64,000 bases of DNA from an uncultured Pelagibacteraceae bacterium (GTDB lineage: Bacteria > Pseudomonadota > Alphaproteobacteria > Pelagibacterales > Pelagibacteraceae), in assembly GCA_902576045.1 (NCBI GenBank), contig CACGTU010000004.1:1-64000 (forward strand), given 5' to 3'. The translations under genes and the position numbers were made by a program. The notes under the pieces are model-generated. The model worked only from the letters and a program-made list of their open reading frames with translations, searched no databases and was not told where the DNA came from. This document shows positions 1 through 9,012 of the stretch, piece after piece. Positions within the stretch are counted from its first letter, which is position 1. Each line of letters starts with the position of its first letter.

Positions 1-363
1 ACAACCTCTTATAAAATAGTTAAGATGTTATATGATGCTGGAGCTAAAGAAGTGCATGTTAGAATTGCTTGTCCTGAAATCAAATATCCTGATTTTTATG
101 GTGTAGATACCCCCACAAAGAAAGAACTTTTGGCTGCTAACAAAACTGTAGATGAAATAAAAGAATTTATAAGTGCACAAAGTTTGAAATTTTTGAGTTT
201 AGATGGGCTGTATAAAGCCATGGGATTTGAAAAAAGAAATGATAACTATCCTCAATTAACAGATCATTATTTTACTGGTGATTATCCAGTAAAAATAATT
301 GATGAATTAGGTGGGGATAAAGTTACTCAATTATCACTCTTAAGCACTGGTTCAAATAACTGA
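1..363 (+). CDS. purF: Amidophosphoribosyltransferase, C-terminal part (truncated by window edge)
   Basis: This is the C-terminal end of PurF, which transfers the glutamine amide to PRPP in the first step of de novo purine synthesis. The frame is open from base 1 (TTSYKIVKML precedes the track's ATG at 25), so the ATG at 25 is internal and the real start lies outside the window. The stretch DAGAKEVHVRIACPEIKYPD followed by YGVDTP matches the conserved PRPP-binding and C-terminal part of the family as I remember it. The N-terminal glutaminase domain is not visible. The stop codon overlaps the ATG of the next gene by one base, which suggests coupled translation. Confidence 0.93.
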   Translation, partial: TTSYKIVKMLYDAGAKEVHVRIACPEIKYPDFYGVDTPTKKELLAANKTVDEIKEFISAQSLKFLSLDGLYKAMGFEKRNDNYPQLTDHYFTGDYPVKIIDELGGDKVTQLSLLSTGSNN

Positions 364-920
364 TGAAAAAAGTAAGTTTTACTGAAATGAAGCATGGAAC
401 CAAAGAGGATTATGCCCTTTTGGACAAACACGAAAAAGAATATGAAAGAAAAACTGCTGATAGAATTTTAAACTATCTTTCAAAACTAGATAGTACACTT
501 GAAGGATATAAAGTTACAAGATTAGAGCATTCTTTACAATCAGCTACAAGAGCATTTAAAAATGGTGAGAGCGAGGAAATGGTTGTTGCAACTTTATTGC
601 ATGACATTGGGGATGAGTTAGCTCCAATGAATCACTCTCAATATGCTGCATCAATATTAAGACCTTATGTATCTGAAAAAACACATTGGATCATTGAAAA
701 ACATGGTTTATTTCAAACTTATTATTCAGCAGAACATTTAGGTGGAGATAAAAATGCTAGAGAAAGATATAAAGATCATAAATATTATCAAGCAACTATT
801 GATTTTTGTGAGAATTACGACCAATGTTCCTTTGACCCAGATTATAAATCAATGACATTAAAAGAATTTGAGCCCATGGTAAGGAAAATATTCGCAAGAG
901 ATCCTTTTTATCATCACTAA
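363..920 (+). CDS. HD-domain protein, PhnZ/TmpB-like
   Basis: This 185-residue protein has an HD-superfamily metal site: His56 in LEHSLQ, His80-Asp81 in LLHDIGD, His91, His114 in EKHGLFQ and Asp153 in ENYDQ. That pattern (H, HD, H, H, D) suits either an HD phosphohydrolase or the smaller group of mixed-valence di-iron HD oxygenases such as PhnZ and TmpB, which cleave phosphonate C-P bonds. The compact single-domain size and the spacing favour the second group, but this is inference. It overlaps purF by one base, so a housekeeping role in nucleotide metabolism is the alternative. No phn genes are visible nearby. Confidence 0.6.
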   Translation: MKKVSFTEMKHGTKEDYALLDKHEKEYERKTADRILNYLSKLDSTLEGYKVTRLEHSLQSATRAFKNGESEEMVVATLLHDIGDELAPMNHSQYAASILRPYVSEKTHWIIEKHGLFQTYYSAEHLGGDKNARERYKDHKYYQATIDFCENYDQCSFDPDYKSMTLKEFEPMVRKIFARDPFYHH

Positions 921-928
921 ATTTTCAT

Positions 929-2866
929 ATGACTAATCGACTGGCCTCAGAGAAAAGTCCATATCTAAAACAACACAAAAATAATCCTGTTGATTGGTAT
1001 CCCTGGAAAAGTGAAACTTTAAAATTAGCTAAGGATGAAAAAAAACCAATTTTTCTAAGTGTTGGTTATGCCAGTTGTCACTGGTGCCATGTCATGGCTC
1101 ATGAGAGTTTTGAAGATGAGCAAACAGCAAAAATAATGAATGAAAAATTTATAAATATTAAGGTTGATAGAGAAGAAAGACCAGATCTTGATTATGTTTT
1201 TCAGAGAAGCTTATCAATTTTAACTGGTACACAAGGAGGCTGGCCTCTTTCTATGTTTTTAGATGAAAATGGTGTTCCTTTTACAGGAGGAACTTATTTT
1301 CCTCCAAAAGAAATGCAAGGAAGACCTGATTTTAGAAAAGTTTTAAATAATGTTTCAGATGTTTATAGAGATAATAGAGAAAAAATAATCGCACAAGCTT
1401 CACAAATGCAGGATATTTTTTCTAAAATTAATCAAAGATCTGCAGTTTTAAATCAACCTCTTTTACCTTTTGTAGATAAAATTATTTCATATTTAGATGA
1501 GGAACATGGGAGTTTCAAAGGTGCTCCAAAATTTCCTCAATTTTATTTATTTGATGCCATGTTTTATTTCTATTTAAAAACTAATGATGAAAAATATCTT
1601 AAACCAGTGGAAACATTGCTAAAAAATATTTGTTCAAAAGGAATTTACGATCAATTAATCGGTGGCATAGCCAGATATACAGTTGATGATAAGTGGATCA
1701 TTCCACATTTTGAAAAAATGCTCTATGATAACATTCAGTTTATAAGCCTTTTATCAAAATTTTATCAAAGCACAAAATCTGATTACTTTAAAAGAAAATT
1801 AATTCAAACAATAAACTATATAAATACAGAATTTGTAAATGACATTGGATTATATGGGTCAGCATATGATGCTGATAGTGAAGGTGTGGAGGGAAAATAT
1901 TATACATGGTCTTTCGATGAACTAAGCAAGATTTTACAAACTAATTTAAATATATTTGCAAAAAAATACTTAGTAACTAATGAAGGTAATTTTGAGGGGA
2001 AAAATATTCTTGTTGAGCAACATAATGATTTGGATGAAAAAGAACAAGAAATTATAGAAAGAGCAGAGAAAGATCTAATTCTAATAAGAAACAAAAGAGT
2101 TAAACCATTATTTGATGATAAATCTCAAACGGATCAAAATGCATTTTTAATTACGGCTTTATTAAATGCATCTGTTGTTTTGGAAGACGAGAATATTAAA
2201 GAAATTGCTTTTAAAAAGTTCAAAATACTTAAAGAAAAAATGTCAGACAAAATATTTCATTGTTATCAGTCAAAAGAAATTGATGTTTTTCTAGAAGATT
2301 ATGTTTTCTATTCAAAACTATTATTAAATTTGTACGAAATTGAGGAAAAAAAAGAATATTTAGATGAAGCTTCCAAAATAATGGTTGAAGCATGGAATAT
2401 GTTTTATGACGACAAATCAAAACTTCTTCAAAAAAATCCTATCAAAATAAATGATCTTTTCGTTAGTCCCGTTGATTTAAATGATAATAATATACCTAAT
2501 GGTAATAGTGTTTATTTAACCCAAATAAATAAATTATATTACATAACAAATGATATACATTGGTCTGAAAAATCACGTATACTTCAACAATCATTTCACC
2601 AAATTTTAAACTCAAATTTTTCACAAATGTTTAGCTTTGTTAAAGCTTTAGATATGTATCACGAAACTATTTCATTTACGTTTTATGGGGATAACAAAGA
2701 GATAAAAAATTATTTATTAAAAAACTATTTTGATAGAGCTATATTTATTTACAATACAGAAAATAACTCTGATTCAGGCGTTGTAATTTGTAAAAATCAG
2801 ACATGTTCAAACAAAATATCTAGTATTAATGAGATAAATGATTATTTAAAAGGTATAAGAAATTAG
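929..2866 (+). CDS. DUF255 thioredoxin-domain protein (YyaL/SSP411 family)
   Basis: The 645-residue protein begins with a thioredoxin-like domain (residues about 1-160) carrying the family signature [18 protein letters not shown], followed by a long alpha-helical region resembling the six-hairpin glycosidase fold of the YyaL/spermatogenesis-associated protein 20 family. Family length is usually 600-700, so it looks complete. The CxxC motif suggests redox activity, but the biochemical function of the family is not settled. It starts 8 bases after the HD-domain gene and ends one base before gshA, so it may be co-transcribed with the glutathione genes. Confidence 0.9.
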   Translation: MTNRLASEKSPYLKQHKNNPVDWYPWKSETLKLAKDEKKPIFLSVGYASCHWCHVMAHESFEDEQTAKIMNEKFINIKVDREERPDLDYVFQRSLSILTGTQGGWPLSMFLDENGVPFTGGTYFPPKEMQGRPDFRKVLNNVSDVYRDNREKIIAQASQMQDIFSKINQRSAVLNQPLLPFVDKIISYLDEEHGSFKGAPKFPQFYLFDAMFYFYLKTNDEKYLKPVETLLKNICSKGIYDQLIGGIARYTVDDKWIIPHFEKMLYDNIQFISLLSKFYQSTKSDYFKRKLIQTINYINTEFVNDIGLYGSAYDADSEGVEGKYYTWSFDELSKILQTNLNIFAKKYLVTNEGNFEGKNILVEQHNDLDEKEQEIIERAEKDLILIRNKRVKPLFDDKSQTDQNAFLITALLNASVVLEDENIKEIAFKKFKILKEKMSDKIFHCYQSKEIDVFLEDYVFYSKLLLNLYEIEEKKEYLDEASKIMVEAWNMFYDDKSKLLQKNPIKINDLFVSPVDLNDNNIPNGNSVYLTQINKLYYITNDIHWSEKSRILQQSFHQILNSNFSQMFSFVKALDMYHETISFTFYGDNKEIKNYLLKNYFDRAIFIYNTENNSDSGVVICKNQTCSNKISSINEINDYLKGIRN

Positions 2867-2867
2867 G

Positions 2868-4163
2868 ATGATAAATAACAAAGATCAAATTATTAAATAT
2901 TTTGAAGATGGCATCAAAGAAGAAGGAAATCTAAAAATTGGTGTTGAACATGAAAAATTTATATTTAATAAAAAAGATAATAAGAGAATTGATTATTCAT
3001 CCATAACAAAAATGTTTGACCATCTCTATGAGTTTGGTTGGAAGCCAGTTAAGGAGAATGATAAAGTAATTGGTCTTAGCAAAGAAGATAAAAATATTAC
3101 ACTTGAGCCAGGAAACCAAATTGAATTATCTGGAGCAAAACTAAGCAATATTCATGAAGCGTGTTCAGAGTCTCATGAGTATTTATTTGAATTAAAACAA
3201 GTTTTAGAAAAACTTAACTTTCGGATTATAAGTGCAGGATTTGATCCTATATCCAAACTTTCAGAGATACCAAACAACCCAAAACAAAGATACGAGGTCA
3301 TGACTAAAGACATGCCTGAAGGTGGAGCATTAAGTTTAGATATGATGTATAGAACATGCGGCACACAATTAAACATTGATTATACTTCTGAGGAAGATTT
3401 TTCAAAAAAGTTTAGGTTAGCAAATTATTTAGTCCCAATTAATATTGCTTTATTTGCAAATTCTTCAATCATTGAAAAAAAAAATAGCAATTACTTTTCA
3501 TACAGATCACATGTATGGCAACAAACATCACGTGGTGGTCTTCCTAAATTTTTTTTAGAAAAAGTAAATTTTGAAAATTATGCTGAATTTGTAATGAATA
3601 TGCCATTATTATTTTTACAATCTGATGGGAAATATATTTCAGGAAAAAAATATATATTTAAGGACTTCATGGATGGAAAAATAAATGAGATTAAAAATTT
3701 ACAACCAACAGAGGCAGAATTGAGTACGCATCTTGGAACCATATTTACAGAAAACAGATTAAAAAAATATATAGAATTAAGATCTATGGATGCTTGTGGT
3801 TGGGATTGTTTATGCTCTGGTCCTGCTTTTAACACAGGACTGCTTTATGGAAATTTAGATGAAGCATTAGAGGTTGTGAAAAAATGGGATGTAAACGAGG
3901 TTTTAGAGGCTTACAGCAATGCTCCAAAAAAAGGACTATCTACTCCTCTGATGGGCAAAGATCTATTGTATTGGTCCTCAATAATATTAAATATTTCTAA
4001 AAAAGGACTAACAAACAGAAATATACTTAACAAGAAAGGTATGAACGAGGAAAAATTTATAGATCATTTATTTAGAATTATTGAAAATAAAAAAACAAAT
4101 GCAGATCATATGTTGTATAAATTTTCTAAAGATGAGAATTTAGCAAACTTATATGACCAATAA
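2868..4163 (+). CDS. gshA: Glutamate-cysteine ligase
   Basis: GshA joins glutamate and cysteine to gamma-glutamylcysteine, the first step of glutathione synthesis. At 431 residues with GVEHEKFIF near the N-terminus, LEPGNQIELSGA around residue 83 and MMYRTCGTQLNIDY around residue 158, it matches the plant/alphaproteobacterial GCS2-type ligase and not the longer gammaproteobacterial type. The ATG lies one base after the preceding stop. The 3' end overlaps gshB by 11 bases, so both steps of glutathione synthesis are translationally linked. Confidence 0.92.
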   Translation: MINNKDQIIKYFEDGIKEEGNLKIGVEHEKFIFNKKDNKRIDYSSITKMFDHLYEFGWKPVKENDKVIGLSKEDKNITLEPGNQIELSGAKLSNIHEACSESHEYLFELKQVLEKLNFRIISAGFDPISKLSEIPNNPKQRYEVMTKDMPEGGALSLDMMYRTCGTQLNIDYTSEEDFSKKFRLANYLVPINIALFANSSIIEKKNSNYFSYRSHVWQQTSRGGLPKFFLEKVNFENYAEFVMNMPLLFLQSDGKYISGKKYIFKDFMDGKINEIKNLQPTEAELSTHLGTIFTENRLKKYIELRSMDACGWDCLCSGPAFNTGLLYGNLDEALEVVKKWDVNEVLEAYSNAPKKGLSTPLMGKDLLYWSSIILNISKKGLTNRNILNKKGMNEEKFIDHLFRIIENKKTNADHMLYKFSKDENLANLYDQ

Positions 4164-5082
4164 AATTATTGCTGTTCAAGGTAATAGCTTAAATAACTTA
4201 AATCCATTAACAGATACAAGTATATTTCTTGCAAAAAGTGGTGAAAATAAAGGCTATAAAATCTTTTATTATGAGCCAGAAAATCTATCAATTAAAAATA
4301 AAAAAGTTTTTGCAAATGGAAGTTTTATTAAAATTGATTACTCTAAAAGAAAATTTTTTAAAATAATTAAAAAAACAAATATTGATTTATCCAAAGTAAA
4401 ATTTATTTTAGTTCGTCAAGACCCACCTTTCAATCTTGAATATATATCTACAACATACATTTTAGATACTATTAAAAATAAAGTTAGAGTTATTAATAAT
4501 CCTAGTTCTATAAGAAATGTTTCAGAAAAATTATACTCAATGAAATTTATTAATTTTATGCCTGATACAATATTTACAAAAAAAATAGAAGATATTTTGT
4601 ATTTTTATAAAAAATACAAGAAAATAATACTTAAACCAATTCATAGTTACAGCGGTAATGATATTATTTACATAAATAATAAACTAAACAAAAAACTAAT
4701 TTCAAAATTTGTAAAAAAACACGGACACATAATGTGTCAAAAATTTTTACCAAAAATAAAATTTGGAGATAAAAGAGTTTTTATAATCAATGGTAAGATT
4801 TGTGGCTGCATTTCAAGAGTGCCCAAAGAGGGATCAATTTTAAGTAATATGAGTAAAGGCGCGAAACCAAAATTGATTAAATTAACTAAAAAAGAAATTA
4901 AAATTTCAAATATAATTGCAAAAGATCTTGTGAAAGAAGACATTTATTTCGCAGGAATTGATTTTATAGATGAGAAAATAAATGGAGATATTAACGTTAC
5001 TTCACCTACAGGCTTAAAAACTTTTTTTGATTTATCAAATATAAACCTTGCAGATTATTTCTGGAAAGGTTTGAGAGCTTGA
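4153..5082 (+). CDS. gshB: Glutathione synthase
   Basis: GshB adds glycine to gamma-glutamylcysteine using ATP. The 309-residue protein has the ATP-grasp layout of the family: a lysine-rich N-domain, VRQDPPFNLEYISTTYIL around residue 89, KPIHSYSGNDI as the ATP-binding loop, and a C-terminal GDINVTSPTG motif close to the family's INVTSPTG signature. Its start overlaps the end of gshA. The protein is unusually Lys/Ile/Asn rich, as expected for AT-driven composition. It consumes glycine, which links it to the glycine-supplying genes elsewhere in the window. Confidence 0.92.
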   Translation: MTNKIIAVQGNSLNNLNPLTDTSIFLAKSGENKGYKIFYYEPENLSIKNKKVFANGSFIKIDYSKRKFFKIIKKTNIDLSKVKFILVRQDPPFNLEYISTTYILDTIKNKVRVINNPSSIRNVSEKLYSMKFINFMPDTIFTKKIEDILYFYKKYKKIILKPIHSYSGNDIIYINNKLNKKLISKFVKKHGHIMCQKFLPKIKFGDKRVFIINGKICGCISRVPKEGSILSNMSKGAKPKLIKLTKKEIKISNIIAKDLVKEDIYFAGIDFIDEKINGDINVTSPTGLKTFFDLSNINLADYFWKGLRA

Positions 5083-5954
5083 AAAATCTCACTAACCAGC
5101 AAAAAGGTTCTTTAATGGCTTTTATTGGTGTTATGTTCATAACACCAGATTCTCTTTTTATAAGATTATCCAACATAGAAACTTGGGGCATGCTTTTTTA
5201 TAGAGGAGCAATACCTTTTTTAGTTGTGCTTTTAGGTCTTATAATTTTTTACAAAAAAAATTTTTTTAATGCTTTATTCAAAATCGGTTATCCAGGATTA
5301 TTTTATGTAATAAGTTTTTCGATTTGTAATATTACTTTTATAATCTCAATTCAAAATACCAATGTAGCAAATACATTATTAATGATAGCGCTTGCCCCGA
5401 TGCTTTCAGCGATATTAGGAGCAATTTTTTTAAAAGAAAAACCTGAGAAGAAAACATGGGTTGCAATAATCATCACCTTTACAGCATGTGTTTACATATT
5501 CTACGACTCATTAAGTATTGGTAATTTCTACGGTGACCTTTTTGGTTTAATTACTGCTTTTGGATTAGCCTGTAATGCTAATTTAGCAAGGTATGCAAAA
5601 TCTACCGATTTAGTACCCTCTGCAGTGATCGGTAAATTATGCGTTGCTATATTTGCCTTTTTCTTCGTTAAAGACTTTGCGCTTGTTGGCACAGATATGA
5701 TTTTTATACCTATTATGTGTGTTATGTGTGTTGCCATACCATTTGTTTTAGTCACTATAGCCCCACGATTTATTACTGCAGCTGAAGTAAACCTTTTTTT
5801 TCTTTTAGAAACGATTATTGGGCCAATATGGGTCTGGCTAATCATTAAAGAACAACCCTCAACTCAAACTATATTAGGAGGGATTGTAATCATAATTACG
5901 ATTGCAATTCATTCATTATTAGCCATAAAAAAAACACAAACCAAAACTACTTAG
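5079..5954 (+). CDS. EamA/DMT-family permease
   Basis: This is an inner-membrane protein of 291 residues with about ten hydrophobic segments in two EamA repeats, typical of drug/metabolite transporters. The substrate cannot be read from the sequence. The track's start is a TTG that overlaps the gshB stop (TTGA arrangement), consistent with coupling. An ATG at 5115 (MAFIGVMF) is an alternative, but it would trim part of the first membrane segment. It is one of three EamA permeases here; the others are at 15959-16864 and 43614-44483. Confidence 0.85.
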   Translation: MKNLTNQQKGSLMAFIGVMFITPDSLFIRLSNIETWGMLFYRGAIPFLVVLLGLIIFYKKNFFNALFKIGYPGLFYVISFSICNITFIISIQNTNVANTLLMIALAPMLSAILGAIFLKEKPEKKTWVAIIITFTACVYIFYDSLSIGNFYGDLFGLITAFGLACNANLARYAKSTDLVPSAVIGKLCVAIFAFFFVKDFALVGTDMIFIPIMCVMCVAIPFVLVTIAPRFITAAEVNLFFLLETIIGPIWVWLIIKEQPSTQTILGGIVIIITIAIHSLLAIKKTQTKTT

Positions 5955-5985
5955 CCGCCAGATTTAATTGACAGTAAATATATAA

Positions 5986-7299
5986 ATGCAAAAAGAAGTA
6001 AAAAAGTCCTGGGCTCTTTTTATGGGAATAGGGGTAATGATGATTGCTCATGGATTGCAAATGCAATTGATGGGCATTAGATCTGTTCTTGAGGGTTTTA
6101 GTGTTTTAACAACCGGTATCTTCATGTCTGGATACTTTGTGGGTTATTTTGTTGGGTCGAAAACTACTCCTAATTTTGTATCAAAAGTTGGACACATAAG
6201 AGTATTTGCAGCTTTTGCATCACTTGCATCTTTAAGTGCGTTGTTAGCTGTTGTTTATGTTAATCCAATAATGTGGACGGTAAGTAGATTTGTTACAGGA
6301 ATAAGTTTAGTCAGTTGTTATGTGGTAACTGAAAGTTGGCTAAATGACAGAGCTACAAATAAAAATAGAGGACAATTACTTTCAGCTTACATGATGGTTT
6401 TATTTTTTGGCTTGGCAATTGGTATGTTATTGCTAAATGTCAGTGAACCTCAAAACTACGAACCATTTATTTTAGTATCAGTATTATTATCTATTGCACT
6501 TGTTCCAATTTTATTAACAAAAAGACCTGCCCCAAAATTCAAAAAAATAGAAACAATAAGTATAACTGAATTATATAAAATTTCGCCTCTTGGGGCTTTT
6601 AGTTCTTTTTTTACTGGTGTAATACACGCTGCATTTTTTTCTTTAATTTCAGTTTATGCAACTCTTGCAAAATTATCTCTTTTGGAAACTTCAGTGCTTT
6701 TATTTATTGCAACAATAGCCGGTGTGCTTGGTCAAGGACCTATAGGATATTTATCTGATAAATATGATAGGAGAACAGTGATAGTTGTTACAACTTTTGG
6801 GAGTTCTGCCTTAGCGCTTTTATCAATTCTTACCGCAAATGATCCATTACAAAATATTTATTACATGAATGAATTAGCCTTTAGAAAAATAATATTTTTT
6901 ATAGCTGTTGGATTATATGCAAGTTTATGTCTTCCATTATTTTCTTTAAACCTTGCGCATACTAATGATTATGTTCCAAAATCAAAATTTGTTGCAGCAG
7001 GAGGTGGTTTGCAATTAATTTTTGGATTTGGAGCAATCAGTGGTCCAATTCTTTGCTCTATCTTTATGGGTTGGTTTGGCTTAAACGGTTTTTTTGTTTT
7101 TTTAATATTAATTCACAGTTTAATCGGAGCATTCGGAATTTATAGAATGAGAGTGAGAGAAGCTGTTGAAAATCCAGACTCAACTTTTACCCCAATACCA
7201 GCAACTATTACTCCTGCAGGATTAGAGTTGGATCCTGATGCACCTGCAACACTAGATCAAAATTCAAGCAGTAATGAAACTCAAAAAACTTTTGGATAA
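5986..7299 (+). CDS. Major facilitator superfamily transporter
   Basis: This 437-residue polytopic protein has about twelve hydrophobic segments and an MFS-type central loop. The loop motif GYLSDKYDRRTVIV around residue 254 is the classical G-x-L-x-D-x-x-G/R-R-x pattern. The C-terminus has a hydrophilic tail of about 45 residues rich in Thr, Pro and Asp. It resembles MFS proteins of the YcaD/UMF2 type, but the substrate is unknown. It follows the EamA gene by 31 bases on the same strand. Confidence 0.85.
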   Translation: MQKEVKKSWALFMGIGVMMIAHGLQMQLMGIRSVLEGFSVLTTGIFMSGYFVGYFVGSKTTPNFVSKVGHIRVFAAFASLASLSALLAVVYVNPIMWTVSRFVTGISLVSCYVVTESWLNDRATNKNRGQLLSAYMMVLFFGLAIGMLLLNVSEPQNYEPFILVSVLLSIALVPILLTKRPAPKFKKIETISITELYKISPLGAFSSFFTGVIHAAFFSLISVYATLAKLSLLETSVLLFIATIAGVLGQGPIGYLSDKYDRRTVIVVTTFGSSALALLSILTANDPLQNIYYMNELAFRKIIFFIAVGLYASLCLPLFSLNLAHTNDYVPKSKFVAAGGGLQLIFGFGAISGPILCSIFMGWFGLNGFFVFLILIHSLIGAFGIYRMRVREAVENPDSTFTPIPATITPAGLELDPDAPATLDQNSSSNETQKTFG

Positions 7300-7306
7300 A
7301 ATTCAA

Positions 7307-7753
7307 TTAATCTAGAACTTCAATTTTATCGCCAGTATTTATACTGGAAGATGTTAAAATCTGACATCTAAGACCACCTCTTCTTAAAAATTCCTTTAAA
7401 ACATTATCTTGATTCAATGATTCATTAAGATGTCTGCAGGGTCTACATAAATCCATACCCTCAACTTCAACAGATCCAATTTTTAGTTTTTTTCCAACCA
7501 AATCATTCAGCTTAATTCCTTTGGTAATTATATTTCTTCTAAAATCTATATATGGAATATTTAAACCGTATTTAATATTGTAATAATCAATATTCTCAGA
7601 CTCTATTAAAGATAATTGATTAAATGGGTCGTTAAATTCTTTGAAATGCCTATCCCCTACTATGCCTTGATTTGCAATTACTTTAACTGTCTTTACCTCT
7701 TGAATTTTTTGATTGTTTTTTTCTGTAATTCCAATTTTAATAACTTCGGGCAT
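7307..7753 (-). CDS. MOSC-domain protein
   Basis: This 148-residue single-domain protein belongs to the MOSC (molybdenum cofactor sulfurase C-terminal) family. Visible signatures are GIVGDRHFKEFNDPFNQLSL near residue 31, NIITKGIKLNDLVGKKLKIG, and a conserved cysteine in DLCRPCRHLN. Such stand-alone MOSC proteins are thought to bind or transfer sulfur or Moco. The large Moco island 9-25 kb downstream gives it a plausible context. It is divergent from the PhyH gene, with only 10 bases between the two starts. Confidence 0.85.
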   Translation of the reverse strand: MPEVIKIGITEKNNQKIQEVKTVKVIANQGIVGDRHFKEFNDPFNQLSLIESENIDYYNIKYGLNIPYIDFRRNIITKGIKLNDLVGKKLKIGSVEVEGMDLCRPCRHLNESLNQDNVLKEFLRRGGLRCQILTSSSINTGDKIEVLD

Positions 7754-7763
7754 TCAAAATAGT

Positions 7764-8591
7764 ATGACTTATCTTTCCTCAAATCAACTTCAACAATACA
7801 AGGATGAGGGATTTGTTTCACCTATAGATATTTTTTCAAAAGACAAAGCAAAAGAAATTAGAGATGAAATTGAAACTATTGAAAAAAAATTGCCTGGAGA
7901 ATTAGAAAAAGCAGGAAGATACAATGCACATCTTATCTCCCCTTTGCTTGATGAAGTAACTCATAATTCAAAAATATTAGATGCAGTACAATCCTTAATT
8001 GGTAAAGATATTCTTGTTTGTGGAACAACGTTATTTATAAAAAATCCAAAAGAAAAGAGATTTGTAAGTTATCATCAGGATGCAAAATATATTGGATTAG
8101 AGCCTTATAATTGGGTTACTGCGTGGGTTGCGATAACAGACTCAAATGAACAGAATGGATGTATGAGAATGTGGTCAGGATCTCATAAAGATGACCTTAA
8201 AGACCATGATCAAAAATTTAATGAGGGAAATCTTTTAACTAGAGGTCAAACAGTAAAAAATGTTCCTGAACAGGAAACAAAGGCCTTAATACTATCTGCA
8301 GGACAAATGTCGCTACATCATCCTAAAACGGTGCATGGCTCAGGATTAAACAAGAGCGATGATAAAAGGATAGGTTTTGTTATACAGAGTTACATAGGAA
8401 GTAATGTAAAACAAGTTATAGGAAAAAATAGTGTTCAGCTTGCAAGAGGAGAAGATAAATTTAATTTTCATGAAAAAATAGGAAGACCAAAATCATTATT
8501 AGATGAAGAGGACATAAAAATTAAAAAAAAAGAAAACGATAATCTTCAAGAAATTTTTTATAAAGGAGCCAATCAAAAAGGAAATTATTAA
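7764..8591 (+). CDS. Phytanoyl-CoA dioxygenase (PhyH) family protein
   Basis: This is an Fe(II)/2-oxoglutarate-dependent oxygenase of the PhyH family, 275 residues from the start chosen here. The metal triad is visible as His-x-Asp in SYHQDAKYIG and the distal His in KTVHGSGLN. The track starts at 7713, but that would run 41 bases into the opposing MOSC gene and add a segment unlike the family; ATG 7764 (MTYLSSNQL) begins the usual N-terminal helix. The substrate is unknown. It is followed three bases later by a carbonic-anhydrase-like gene. Confidence 0.87.
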   Translation: MTYLSSNQLQQYKDEGFVSPIDIFSKDKAKEIRDEIETIEKKLPGELEKAGRYNAHLISPLLDEVTHNSKILDAVQSLIGKDILVCGTTLFIKNPKEKRFVSYHQDAKYIGLEPYNWVTAWVAITDSNEQNGCMRMWSGSHKDDLKDHDQKFNEGNLLTRGQTVKNVPEQETKALILSAGQMSLHHPKTVHGSGLNKSDDKRIGFVIQSYIGSNVKQVIGKNSVQLARGEDKFNFHEKIGRPKSLLDEEDIKIKKKENDNLQEIFYKGANQKGNY

Positions 8592-8594
8592 AAC

Positions 8595-9008
8595 ATGAAA
8601 AAAAAATATAAAGCAATGGTTCTTTCTTGTATGGACCCAAGATTTCAAAGTAAAGTCTCAAATTATTTAAAAAGAAGAAAATTAAATAATAAATATAGTG
8701 CTTTTACAATTGCTGGTGCTGCAGTTGGTGTCACAGCTTCAAAGTTTAAAAAGTGGCACACTACCTTTTGGGAAAATTTAAATACATCAATAAAAATACA
8801 TAGAATTGAAAAGTTGATAGTTATAAATCATAAAGATTGTGGTGCAGCAAAAATTGTAAATGGAAGAAAAGAATTTACTCCTCAAAATGAAATGAAAATT
8901 CATGAATATTCGTTTGAAAAAATAAAGTTAAATTTAAAGAAAAAACATCCAAGCCTTAAAGTGGAATTAAATTTGATGTCATTAAATGGAAGAATAGATA
9001 AATTTTAA
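8595..9008 (+). CDS. Short beta-carbonic-anhydrase-like protein
   Basis: The 137-residue protein has the zinc-site signatures of beta-carbonic anhydrases: SCMDPR (Cys-x-Asp-x-Arg) near residue 11 and INHKDCGAAK (His-x-x-Cys) near residue 77. The family enzyme interconverts CO2 and bicarbonate. It is clearly shorter than the usual 180-220 residues and lacks the typical C-terminal half, so activity is uncertain and a divergent function is possible. No frameshift remnant is visible after the stop, since the following bases belong to the opposing dehydrogenase gene. Confidence 0.72.
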   Translation: MKKKYKAMVLSCMDPRFQSKVSNYLKRRKLNNKYSAFTIAGAAVGVTASKFKKWHTTFWENLNTSIKIHRIEKLIVINHKDCGAAKIVNGRKEFTPQNEMKIHEYSFEKIKLNLKKKHPSLKVELNLMSLNGRIDKF

Positions 9009-9012
9009 TCTC

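Noticed and set aside
5528-5845. Opposite-strand ORF of 105 residues inside the EamA gene
   Set aside because: It lies wholly within a strongly supported permease gene, has no recognisable motif, and is best explained as a shadow of the coding strand.
7713-7763. Upstream PhyH start at 7713
   Set aside because: Would overlap the start of the divergent MOSC gene and add residues with no family match; ATG 7764 fits better.
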